This document shows, piece after piece, positions 6,084 through 12,465 of a stretch of DNA of 19,434 bases. The stretch's first letter is position 1; each line of letters starts with the position of its first letter. A program made the translations under genes and the position numbers. Location: contig JBKPFU010000047.1 in the NCBI GenBank assembly GCA_046728975.1, forward strand, positions 1 to 19,434. Reading direction: 5' to 3'. The notes beneath the pieces were generated by a model. The model was not told where the DNA came from and ran no database searches. It worked only from the letters and a program-made list of their open reading frames with translations. Origin of the DNA: JBKPFU01 sp046728975. Its GTDB lineage: Bacteria; Actinomycetota; Thermoleophilia; Gaiellales; Gaiellaceae.

Positions 6084-6689
6084 ATGTACGACGGCCTGAC
6101 AACGCGGTACACGTTCGCGTGCCCGACCCGTGGTGAGATCCGCGTGACTCTGTCGGCCTTCCGCCGCCTAGAACGTCTGCCGGGCGCCGCCCATCCGGCC
6201 GTGTACGGGATCTCGTTCGCCTGCCCGTGCGGAAACGAGCATCCGGGGCTCGTGGCTCACGATGAGCTCGACTGGGCTCCGCTCGGCCTTCAGGAGGGCA
6301 CGTTCCTGAACCTGATGACCGATCGCCTAGACGATGTGAGCTCCGAGCTGGCCGATCTCGCGGCGCGGCGAATCCAGGACGGCGAGTGGCCTTGGAGTTT
6401 CTTCTGCTATCCCGAAGAGCGGCCGCGGCCGATCTTCCCGTCGTCGTTCTGGCTGCTTGCCCCGGGGCGACAGGGCGGAAGCGTCGGCGTCGCCGTCCGC
6501 TGTCCCGTCTGCGCGAGCGTCTCCGTGAACCTCGTTTCGTGCGAGCACGTCGATCTGCCCTTCTACAACGATCCCGAGATCGCGGTCGTCGAGCACCTCT
6601 TCGAGAACGACAAGGCATCGATCGTCGACGAATTCACGTCGGAGCTTTATTCCGCGCGGTTCGACGCTCGCCGACTCACGCTCGAGTAG
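6084..6689 (+). CDS. Uncharacterised Cys-rich protein (possible zinc-binding)
   Basis: 201 residues; I do not recognise the family with confidence. Cysteines cluster as C13 (CPTRGE), C47 and C49 (CPCG, followed by H53), C108, C140 and C143 (CPVC) and C153 with H155. This spacing suggests one or two structural zinc sites and somewhat resembles CpXC-type domains, but that link is tentative. Trp-rich and Pro-rich stretches near 102-125 (WPWSFFCYP, RPRPIFPSSFWLL) are conspicuous. There is no signal peptide or membrane segment, so it should be cytoplasmic. It follows the operon terminator and ends 54 bp before the next gene, so the two may be co-transcribed. Codon use, rich in G or C at third positions, is like that of its neighbours, which supports a real gene. 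ATG 6084 is the start; the ribosome site is weak. Confidence 0.7.
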   Translation: MYDGLTTRYTFACPTRGEIRVTLSAFRRLERLPGAAHPAVYGISFACPCGNEHPGLVAHDELDWAPLGLQEGTFLNLMTDRLDDVSSELADLAARRIQDGEWPWSFFCYPEERPRPIFPSSFWLLAPGRQGGSVGVAVRCPVCASVSVNLVSCEHVDLPFYNDPEIAVVEHLFENDKASIVDEFTSELYSARFDARRLTLE

Positions 6690-6743
6690 TTTCCGTCTAC
6701 GCGAGGCGGGTATTTTGGGCGCTGGAACGGAGGTGGTGCGCGC

Positions 6744-7469
6744 ATGTACGGATTGACACGCGCGACGGTCACGCTGATCGCCGCCGCAGTGGCCGGCTTT
6801 CTCATCTGGCTTGCGACGCAGGTCGGGACGGATACGAACGGCGACTACTGGGCGACGTACGGCTTGATCGCCGGTGCCGGCCTGACGATGGCGCTCTCGC
6901 AGCTCCTCGGGGGCTGGACGAAGTGGGGGTGGCCGCGCGTTTCGATCAACGTCTTTCTCTGGGCGTTCTTGCCCGCGGCGATCGCGGTTCTCTGGATCGT
7001 CTGCTTCCACCAGCCCGACGCCAACTGGTTCAAGGACCACGTCCGCGATTGGTCGGACGACATCGGGCTTGAGGACTTCGTCAACGATTTCACGAACTAC
7101 GTGGGCGTGCTTGCGTTCGGCCTCGGGCTCGTGTTCGGCTTTACCTTCGACACGACAGGGCCCGCGACCGAGCCGTTCTGGCGCCGACGGCGTGCCGCTG
7201 CGGCAGCTGCGGCCCCGGGCGCTGCGCCCCCGCGCGAGCGGGAAGCTGACGAAGAGGAGGCTCGCCGCGAGCGTGTCGCTCAGCAGGAAGAGGCTCCCAG
7301 CAGGTGGGCGTTCTGGCGCCGACGGCGCCGCCAAGCCGCTGCACCCGTTCCGGCTGCCGCGGCTCCGAGCCAACCAGCTGCCGAGGAGGAGGAGACGCGC
7401 GCCGCCGACGAGACGCCTCCAGCCGAGCCGCCGCCCCGCGAGACCGCAACGAGCCGCGACGAGAGCTAG
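6744..7469 (+). CDS. Uncharacterised four-TM membrane protein with a charged Pro/Ala-rich tail
   Basis: 241 residues. Four hydrophobic segments are predicted by eye at about 8-27, 36-57, 67-89 and 118-136. The remaining 100 residues are low-complexity: Ala/Pro/Glu/Arg-rich and probably disordered in the cytoplasm. The tail contains FWRRRR twice, at about 145-150 and 190-195, encoded by an 18-bp direct repeat (7175-7192 and 7310-7327). The start is well supported by GGAGG about 12 nt upstream of ATG 6744. I know no function for this arrangement; the tail could be a scaffold or a contact to acidic partners or the membrane surface. The gene follows the Cys-rich gene on the same strand. Confidence 0.75.
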   Translation: MYGLTRATVTLIAAAVAGFLIWLATQVGTDTNGDYWATYGLIAGAGLTMALSQLLGGWTKWGWPRVSINVFLWAFLPAAIAVLWIVCFHQPDANWFKDHVRDWSDDIGLEDFVNDFTNYVGVLAFGLGLVFGFTFDTTGPATEPFWRRRRAAAAAAAPGAAPPREREADEEEARRERVAQQEEAPSRWAFWRRRRRQAAAPVPAAAAPSQPAAEEEETRAADETPPAEPPPRETATSRDES

Positions 7470-7534
7470 CCGAGCGATAGAACCTCCGCGCGAGGGATGA
7501 AGACCGGGCGCCCGCCCGGCCGATACCGCGAGCG

Positions 7535-7735
7535 ATGTCAATCGCCGCAGGACATCACGGGCCCGGCCGTGGAGCCGAGCTTCTCTTGGCGCACTGCGAG
7601 GCGCTCGAGACCGACCACGCGCGCCGAGCGCCCGTCGTGGCGCGCCTGCGCTGCCGGATCGGGCCCGAGCTGACGCGGCTCCTGCTGGCCGCGCTGACCG
7701 GCGATTATCGGGTGCGCTCGCGGGTCACGGTCTGA
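7535..7735 (+). CDS. Small hypothetical protein, 66 aa
   Basis: A 66-residue ORF beginning ATG at 7535 with strong G/C preference at third codon positions, which supports coding. The segment from about 17 to 60 (LLLAHCEALETDHARRAPV, then GPELTRLLLAAL) looks like an amphipathic helical protein. There is no clear Shine-Dalgarno sequence. Its last 31 bp overlap the 3' end of the convergent small membrane-protein gene. An in-frame TAG near 7480 limits extension upstream and no other start codon is available. No function is suggested; it may be an unrecognised real gene or a chance ORF. Confidence 0.4.
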   Translation: MSIAAGHHGPGRGAELLLAHCEALETDHARRAPVVARLRCRIGPELTRLLLAALTGDYRVRSRVTV

Positions 7736-7929
7736 CGCCTCGGCGTTTCCTCGCCGAAGACTCGGACGAACAGGAAGATCGCCCAGCCTGCGACGGCGGC
7801 AAGGATGAACGCGGTGCCGCCCGACACCCCGACGGCGAGCATCCCGAGCCACAGGTAGAGGCCGAGCCCGAACGCCCAAATGAACGACACCACGCCGTGG
7901 GAGATCGAGGGAGGGCGGGGGAGGTGCAC
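7705..7929 (-). CDS. Small membrane protein, 74 aa, two TM helices
   Basis: A 74-residue protein with two hydrophobic helices separated by a short turn: about 13-33 (VVSFIWAFGLGLYLWLGMLA) and 37-56 (GTAFILAAVAGWAIFLFVRV), followed by a basic cytoplasmic tail. The GTG start at 7929 has AGGA about 7 nt upstream. The short length and hairpin topology are usual for uncharacterised actinobacterial membrane proteins; no family is recognised. It is convergent with the 66-aa ORF and overlaps it by 31 bp. Upstream lies a gene-free stretch. Confidence 0.6.
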   Translation of the reverse strand: MHLPRPPSISHGVVSFIWAFGLGLYLWLGMLAVGVSGGTAFILAAVAGWAIFLFVRVFGEETPRRQTVTRERTR

Positions 7930-8191
7930 GTCCGGATCCTAGACCGCACGAGCGGCTGTCCCGGCCCCACCGAGCGCTCGGAGGTTCCGGGACCAAAGTT
8001 TCGCCGAGCCGGTTTCGCTTTCGTCCACCGTTCCCGTTGACTTTCGCCTTCCGGCTACAGCCCTCGGGATCGGCTTCGACCTACTCACGCCCCGTGCTCG
8101 GCGCAGTCGGCAATCTAGCGCCGGTCGAGGGGTCACGCAAGGGGTCGAAAAAGGTCGTGGCCGCAATTTGCGGAGAATTCAATTTTCAACA

Positions 8192-8222
8192 TTTCCACAG
8201 GCAATCGTGCAGCTGTGGATAG
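8192..8222. promoter_or_regulatory. Inverted DnaA-box-like pair
   Basis: TTTCCACAG (8192-8200) and CTGTGGATAG (8213-8222) form an inverted repeat (TCCACAG/CTGTGGA, 12-nt spacer). TGTGGATAG differs from the DnaA box complement TGTGGATAA at one position. The pair sits beside an AT-rich patch, 38 bp before the uppP start. It could be DnaA sites, the operator of another regulator, or chance. Confidence 0.35.
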
Positions 8223-8245
8223 ACCGGCCCGCCCTGTTCGGCCCG

Positions 8246-8251
8246 TATACT
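8246..8251 (+). promoter_or_regulatory. -10 element of a leaderless uppP transcript
   Basis: TATACT ends 8 nt before GTG 8260, placing the transcription start at about the start codon. No Shine-Dalgarno sequence precedes that GTG. The -35 is unclear; TAGACC at 8220 is too far away for normal spacing. Confidence 0.5.
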
Positions 8252-8259
8252 CGGCCGCC

Positions 8260-9201
8260 GTGAGCCGCGCCCGGACGGTCACGCTCGCGGCAGGCGCGGC
8301 GTTTGTGCTCGCTCTCGTGCTGGCCGCCTTTCGTGTGGGGGAGCGGGCCGGCGGACTGTCGGACTGGCAGGCGCTCGTGCTCGGGATCGTCCAGGGTCTC
8401 ACGGAGCTCCTGCCGATCTCCTCATCAGGCCACCTGATCATCGTCCCGTGGCTCGCCGATTGGCACTACCTCGAAACACACGAAGACTTCAACAAGACCT
8501 TCGACGTCGCCCTGCATCTCGGGACACTCATCGCCGTCGTGATCTATTTCCGGCACGAGGTGGTCGCGCTGATCGGCGCGTGGCTCAGGAGCGTTCGGCG
8601 GCGCCGGATCGAGGCCGACGACGAGCGGATCGCCTGGTACATCCTGATCGCCACGATTCCGGCCGCGATTGCCGGTGCGGTGGGCGAGGACTTCATCGAG
8701 CGCAAGCTCGGCGAACCGTGGCAGATCGCGCTCTTCATGGCCGTGTTCGCCGTCGTTTTGTGGATCGCCGACCGCCGGCCGGAGCAGCGCCGCATCCACA
8801 ACCTCGATGCGCGCTCGGCGTTCCTCGTCGGGCTCGCGCAGGTGCTCGCGTTGGCGCCCGGCGTCTCGCGCTCGGGAATCACGATCTCCGCCGGTCGGTT
8901 CCTCCGGCTCGACCGTGACGCGGCGGCGCGCTTCGCCTTCCTGCTCCTGATCCCGATCGTCTTCGGCGCCGCGGTGCTGAAGGGGGTGAAGGACGTCGCC
9001 TTCGGCACGCTTCCTCCGGGCTCCGCGGGTCCCTTCGTCGTCGGCACGATCGCGGCGGCCGTCGTCGGCCTGTTCGCCATCTGGGCGCTGCTCGGCTACG
9101 TTCGTCGCCACGACTACACCGTCTTCGTCGTGTATAGGCTCCTCCTTGCCGCGTTCATCGCCGTGCTCATCGTGAGTGGGGCGAGGGGGGCCGACTTTTG
9201 A
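8260..9201 (+). CDS. uppP: Undecaprenyl-diphosphate phosphatase
   Basis: A 313-residue multi-span membrane enzyme of the BacA/UppP family, which removes a phosphate from undecaprenyl diphosphate so that the lipid carrier can be reused for peptidoglycan and other wall polymers. Both family signatures are intact: QGLTELLPISSSGHL at 45-59, with the catalytic Glu49 and the Ser triplet 54-56, and APGVSRSG at 199-206 with Arg204. About eight hydrophobic segments are visible, and length is slightly above the usual 265-290 because of an N-terminal extension before DWQALVLG. GTG 8260 is preferred over the in-frame GTG 8215 because TATACT at 8246-8251 would make the longer form untranscribed. The gene also confers bacitracin tolerance in other bacteria. 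It overlaps the promoter of the next gene at its 3' end. Confidence 0.93.
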   Translation: MSRARTVTLAAGAAFVLALVLAAFRVGERAGGLSDWQALVLGIVQGLTELLPISSSGHLIIVPWLADWHYLETHEDFNKTFDVALHLGTLIAVVIYFRHEVVALIGAWLRSVRRRRIEADDERIAWYILIATIPAAIAGAVGEDFIERKLGEPWQIALFMAVFAVVLWIADRRPEQRRIHNLDARSAFLVGLAQVLALAPGVSRSGITISAGRFLRLDRDAAARFAFLLLIPIVFGAAVLKGVKDVAFGTLPPGSAGPFVVGTIAAAVVGLFAIWALLGYVRRHDYTVFVVYRLLLAAFIAVLIVSGARGADF

Positions 9202-9226
9202 CTTCCATCTTCGAACTTGACATAAC
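9198..9226 (+). promoter_or_regulatory. Candidate promoter of the first sigma gene
   Basis: TTGACT at 9198-9203, a 17-bp spacer and CATAAC at 9221-9226; the -35 overlaps the uppP stop. A second perfect -35, TTGACA, lies at 9217-9222 but has no good -10 at 17 bp. Transcription from the first would leave a leader of about 70 nt. Confidence 0.45.
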
Positions 9227-9305
9227 CTCCGTTCTCGTGAATTGGCTTGGGGCCGCACGCCGAGGGGTTTGGAACACGTGAATCCGTGGTAGTTCCAGCC
9301 GTCGG

Positions 9306-10367
9306 ATGACGACGGTCGACATCGAGACGCTGCTCCAGATCCCGGAGTTGCAGCACGCGCTCGAGGCGGCAGAGCAGTCGGGGTCGATCCGCCAACCCGA
9401 GCTGGCCGAGCTGATCGAGAGCCATACGCTCGACCCGCTGGAGAGCGACGCCCTCTTCCGGGCGCTCGAGCAGCGCGGGATCGAGGTGCTCGAGCCGGAG
9501 CCCGAGCAGGTTCCGCCGCCGCCACCGCCGCCGGCGATCACGGTGCAGGAGACGACCACCGATGCCCTGCAGCTCTTCTTGCGCGAGGCCGGCCGCCACC
9601 CGCTGTTGAACGCGGCGCAGGAAGTCGAGCTGGCGAAGCGGATCGAACGCGGGGACCCGGACGCCAAGCAGACGATGATCCAGTCGAACTTGCGGCTCGT
9701 CGTCTCGATCGCAAAGAACTATCGCAACCAAGGCCTGCCGTTTCTCGATCTGATTCAGGAAGGGACCCTGGGGCTGATCCGCGCCGTCGAGAAGTTCGAC
9801 TGGCGTCGCGGATACAAGTTCTCGACGTACGCGACCTGGTGGATCCGCCAGGCGGTGGCGCGCGCGCTCGCCGACAAGGCGCGCACGATCCGGATGCCCG
9901 TACACATCGTCGAGCGTATGCAGAAGCTGAACCGCGCGGAGCGGACGCTCTGGACGCAGCTCGGCCGCGAGCCGGAGCTCGAGGAGATCGCTGAGGAGGC
10001 GAACCTACCGATCCAGCAGGCGCTCGAAGTCCGCGCCGCGGCACGCGCGTCCACGAGCCTCGACCAGCCCGTCGGCGACCAGGAAGACGCCGTCTTCGGC
10101 GACTTCGTCGCGGGCGACGGGCCGCTGCCCGAGGAGAAGGTCGAGGACTCGCTTCGCTCTGAGGCGCTGGCGCAGGCGCTCGGGGCGCTCTCGCAGCGCG
10201 AGCGGCACGTGATCGTGCTGCGCTACGGGCTTGCCGATGCCGAGCCGAAGACGCTCGAGGACATCGGCCGTCGCCTTGGGCTGACGCGCGAGCGCGTGCG
10301 TCAGATCGAAACGGAGGCGCTCAAGCGCCTCGCGCGGCTCCGGGAGATGGAGCCGGTCGCGCACTGA
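9306..10367 (+). CDS. RpoD-like sigma-70 factor
   Basis: 353 residues with complete regions 1.2 to 4. Residues 1-65 resemble a short region 1.1, followed by a Pro-rich linker (about 70-77). Region 1.2 begins at about 86 (DALQLFLREAG). Region 2 contains NLRLVVSIAKNYRNQGLPF (128-146), DLIQEGTLGLIRAVEKFD (148-165) and FSTYATWWIRQAV (172-184). Region 4.2, with the helix-turn-helix LGLTRERVRQIETEAL, is near 324-339. It binds core RNA polymerase and recognises -35/-10 promoters. It lacks the long non-conserved insert and the LRHP ending of many primary sigmas, so primary versus group 2 status is open. No Shine-Dalgarno sequence precedes ATG 9306. A GC hairpin directly follows the stop. Confidence 0.88.
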   Translation: MTTVDIETLLQIPELQHALEAAEQSGSIRQPELAELIESHTLDPLESDALFRALEQRGIEVLEPEPEQVPPPPPPPAITVQETTTDALQLFLREAGRHPLLNAAQEVELAKRIERGDPDAKQTMIQSNLRLVVSIAKNYRNQGLPFLDLIQEGTLGLIRAVEKFDWRRGYKFSTYATWWIRQAVARALADKARTIRMPVHIVERMQKLNRAERTLWTQLGREPELEEIAEEANLPIQQALEVRAAARASTSLDQPVGDQEDAVFGDFVAGDGPLPEEKVEDSLRSEALAQALGALSQRERHVIVLRYGLADAEPKTLEDIGRRLGLTRERVRQIETEALKRLARLREMEPVAH

Positions 10368-10385
10368 GGCACCGCTTGCGGTGCC
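10368..10385 (+). terminator. Hairpin between convergent genes
   Basis: GGCACCGC at 10368-10375 and GCGGTGCC at 10378-10385 form an 8-bp stem (or 7 bp with a CTTG loop) immediately after the sigma stop and 5 bp before the 3' end of the convergent phosphatase gene. GCCTT follows, with no real U-tract. It may serve both directions. Confidence 0.5.
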
Positions 10386-10389
10386 GCCT

Positions 10390-11142
10390 TCAGGACGTGC
10401 GGTCTTCGCCCGCGCGTCCGTCTGAAACGACCGGTCGAACCTCAACGTGGAGAGGGGCGGCACTAAGCGCCGTTCCGTCAAACAACGACGCGACCTCCTC
10501 CCCCACTCGCGCCCGCACGGCCTTGTAGGCGCCGTCGAGGCGCGCAGGACGGGCGAGCCGATGCCCGTCAGAGGCGACGATCGAGACGAGGCCGTCGTCG
10601 ATCAGCTGCCAGGCGACCGCAGCGGGAGTCTCGCCGTGGTAGCCGAGAAGCGAAGTCGCGTTGACCTGAAGGAGACACCCACGTTCGGCGAGCTGATTCG
10701 CAACCGAGGGGTTGAGCAGCACGGCCTCGGTCCGCTCCGGGTGGGCGATGACCGCGGTTAGCCCCGCCTCCTCGATGTTGTCGACGAGCGCGACGACCAG
10801 GTCCGCGGGCCCGACGAAGGGGATCTCGACGAGCACCGCCGTCGTCCCGTCGAGAACGTAGCGCTGCGGGTCCTCGTCGAGCAGCTCGCGCGTCGGCGTC
10901 AGCTCGAAGCCGAGCCGCAGCTCGAGCGGGACCCGCGGCTTCATCCGTTCGAATGCGACCCGCACTTCCCGTTCGCGCTCGTCGGTAAGCGGCAGGTGCG
11001 GCCACACGTGTGGCGTGGCGTACAGAACCGTCGTCCCGTGTACGGCCGCGTCCTCGCACAGCGCGATGCCTTCCTCGACGTTCGCGGCGCCGTCGTCGCC
11101 TGATGGGACGACATGCGAGTGGAGATCGACGAATCCGGGCAC
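10390..11142 (-). CDS. PHP-domain tyrosine-protein phosphatase, CpsB/YwqE-type
   Basis: 250 residues of the PHP fold, the usual length for the CpsB/CapC/YwqE manganese-dependent tyrosine phosphatases that control bacterial capsule or exopolysaccharide assembly kinases. Metal-binding motifs are clear: DLHSHVVPSGDDGA at 6-19, ATPH near 42-45, the Glu in GFELTP, HPER near 134-137 and ASDGH near 190-194. The partner tyrosine kinase and polymerase genes are not in the window; the nucleotidyltransferase at 1447 is the nearest polysaccharide-type gene. The GTG start at 11142 gives the normal N-terminus MPGFVDLHSH. The gene is flanked by two sigma-factor genes, convergent with the first and downstream of the second on the same strand, with a repeat copy in the upstream gap. 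A histidinol-phosphatase-like PHP is a less likely alternative. Confidence 0.85.
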   Translation of the reverse strand: MPGFVDLHSHVVPSGDDGAANVEEGIALCEDAAVHGTTVLYATPHVWPHLPLTDEREREVRVAFERMKPRVPLELRLGFELTPTRELLDEDPQRYVLDGTTAVLVEIPFVGPADLVVALVDNIEEAGLTAVIAHPERTEAVLLNPSVANQLAERGCLLQVNATSLLGYHGETPAAVAWQLIDDGLVSIVASDGHRLARPARLDGAYKAVRARVGEEVASLFDGTALSAAPLHVEVRPVVSDGRAGEDRTS

Positions 11143-11170
11143 GCTCAGAGCCTACGTCCCCCTCGCGTGG

Positions 11171-11309
11171 CTGGGGTGCCGCTGGCAAAGGAGGCAAGCC
11201 GGCGGCGCGCTGGACAGTGCACCGAGGCACGGCCAAGCGACGGCGGCGCAGCATCCTGCCGCCAGCGGCGTCAGGCGCGCGCGGAGCCGGGCTTCGCCCG
11301 GCGGGAGCC
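11171..11309 (+). repeat. Dispersed hairpin-rich intergenic repeat, copy 2
   Basis: The second copy of the element at 1292-1430, same strand, gapless alignment. The first hairpin is longer here (11-bp stem including a U-G pair at its base), and the last hairpin at 11286-11302 carries GCCGGGC/GCCCGGC, in which one pair is flipped relative to copy 1. It lies between the start of the PHP phosphatase and the stop of the second sigma gene, both on the minus strand, so it runs antisense to them. The terminal hairpin could end transcription of the sigma gene but has no U-tract. Confidence 0.75.
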
Positions 11310-11331
11310 GCGCCGCCCAGCTGCGCGAGGG

Positions 11332-12297
11332 CTACTCGCCTCGGAGGTAAAGCTGAAGGGCCGGTGCGACCGTCCGGAGCTCGCGCAGCGCGCGCGACTC
11401 GAGCTGCCGGACGCGCTCGCGCGTGATGCCGAGGCCGGCGCCCACCTCTTCGAGCGTCTGCGGCGAGTGGCCGTCGAGCCCGAACCGCCGCGAGAGCACG
11501 TGGCGCATGCGCGGGTTCAGCCGCTCCAGCGCCGCTGAGAGCTCGTGACGCCGCAAATGGAGGGCGGTGGCGTCGTCGGGGCGTTCCGACTTGGTGTCCT
11601 CGATCAGGTCGCCATATAGGCTCTCGCCGTCCCCCACAGGCGTCTCCAGGCTGACCGGATCCTCGACCAGGTCCAGAAGCTCCTGGACGCGCTTGGGCGT
11701 GAAGCCGGCGTTGGCTCCGATCTCCTCGATCGTCGCCTCGCGGTTCAGCTTCTGCGCCAGCTGACGGCGCGAGCGCATGACCTTGCGCACCTGCTCGGCC
11801 ACGTGAACCGGGAGGCGGATCGTCCGACCCTGATCGGCGAGGGCGCGCGTGATCGCCTGCCGGATCCACCAGGTCGCGTACGTGGAGAGCTTGAAGCCAA
11901 GCTTGTAGTCGAACTTCTCGACGGCGCGGATCAAGCCGAGGTTCCCTTCCTGGATCAGGTCAAGCAGCGGAACTCCGGCTTTTGTGTAGTTGCGTGTGAT
12001 CGACATGACGAGGCGCAGGTTGCACTCGATTAGCTTCCGCTTTGCCTGCTCGTCGCCCTCGTCCTTGCGACGCGCGAGCTCGCGCTCCTCTGCGGCCGTC
12101 AGAAGCCGGCCGTCGCCGATCTGGCGGACGTAGAGCTTGAGCGGGTCCTGCGTCTGGGGCTCGGGCGGCTCGTCGGCGGGCTCGTGCTCAACCTCTTCCG
12201 GCGCAGGAACAAGCTCGAGCCTGGGCTCGTCGACGACATCGTGGTTGGCGCTCCCCTCTGGATCGGGGAGCGCGTCTGAGAGCGGCCGCTGCTCCAT
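11332..12297 (-). CDS. RpoD-like sigma-70 factor (second)
   Basis: 321 residues. An acidic N-terminal tail (1-50) is followed by region 1.2 (DPLKLYVRQIGDGRLLTAAEE, starting at 51), region 2 with NLRLVMSITRNYTKAGVP (93-110), DLIQEGNLGLIRAVEKFD (113-130) and STYATWWIRQAITRALADQ (138-156), region 3, and region 4.2 with LGITRERVRQLESRAL near 286-301. All regions needed for a housekeeping-type sigma are present, but it lacks region 1.1 and differs clearly from the sigma encoded at 9306, so it is probably a group 2 factor, perhaps for stress or stationary phase. Transcription probably starts near 12425 from the divergent promoter at 12432-12460, giving a leader of about 125-130 nt that contains two palindromes. 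The only ribosome site before ATG 12297 is a GGGA. Confidence 0.88.
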   Translation of the reverse strand: MEQRPLSDALPDPEGSANHDVVDEPRLELVPAPEEVEHEPADEPPEPQTQDPLKLYVRQIGDGRLLTAAEERELARRKDEGDEQAKRKLIECNLRLVMSITRNYTKAGVPLLDLIQEGNLGLIRAVEKFDYKLGFKLSTYATWWIRQAITRALADQGRTIRLPVHVAEQVRKVMRSRRQLAQKLNREATIEEIGANAGFTPKRVQELLDLVEDPVSLETPVGDGESLYGDLIEDTKSERPDDATALHLRRHELSAALERLNPRMRHVLSRRFGLDGHSPQTLEEVGAGLGITRERVRQLESRALRELRTVAPALQLYLRGE

Positions 12298-12321
12298 CGT
12301 TCCCGCAGTATCGGCTCCGCA

Positions 12322-12353
12322 GGGGTACCCCCTTTAGGCCCATCTGGGCTAAA
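12322..12353. promoter_or_regulatory. Two palindromes in the leader of the second sigma gene
   Basis: GGGGTACCCC (12322-12331) is a perfect 10-bp palindrome. TTTAGGCCCA (12333-12342) and TGGGCTAAA (12345-12353) form an imperfect inverted repeat with one bulged G. They lie 25-56 bp upstream of the sigma ATG. They may be operators or leader RNA hairpins; nothing identifies a ligand or protein. Confidence 0.35.
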
Positions 12354-12431
12354 TGCGGCATTTCGCCTAACTCGGGGCGGGGATGTTCGTCCCATCCTCT
12401 TGGTGGGTATCGGACGCGCCATTGCCATCCG

Positions 12432-12460
12432 ATTACCTGTCTAGCTTCAAGAGTTATCAA
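12432..12460. promoter_or_regulatory. Overlapping divergent promoters (sigma gene / amidotransferase)
   Basis: On the minus strand TTGATA (complement of 12455-12460), a 17-bp spacer and GGTAAT (complement of 12432-12437) make a good promoter for the sigma gene. On the plus strand the same TATCAA at 12455-12460 is a plausible -10 for the amidotransferase, ending 5 nt before its ATG, with ATTACC at 12432-12437 as a poor -35 at the same 17-bp spacing. Confidence 0.45.
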
Positions 12461-12465
12461 TAGTT

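Larger units (their letters stand above)
7930..8259. other. Gene-free stretch of 330 bp
   Basis: This is the largest clearly noncoding stretch in the window that contains a distinct AT-rich patch (about 8170-8198). It holds the inverted pair described at 8192-8222 and the -10 element of uppP at 8246-8251. An ORF running through 8037-8222 lacks coding character. No tRNA or recognised riboswitch was found. Confidence 0.6.

Noticed and set aside
8170..8222. Chromosomal replication origin
   Set aside because: There is only one pair of box-like sites and no dnaA, dnaN, parB or rpmH nearby; the evidence is too thin to call an origin.
11015..11350. ORFs through repeat copy 2 and through copy 1 (1184-1450) that share short peptide strings such as RWQRRQAGG
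   Set aside because: Similarity follows from the DNA repeat. Many differences between copies would change amino acids in this frame, while pairing in hairpins is preserved, so structure rather than protein explains the conservation.
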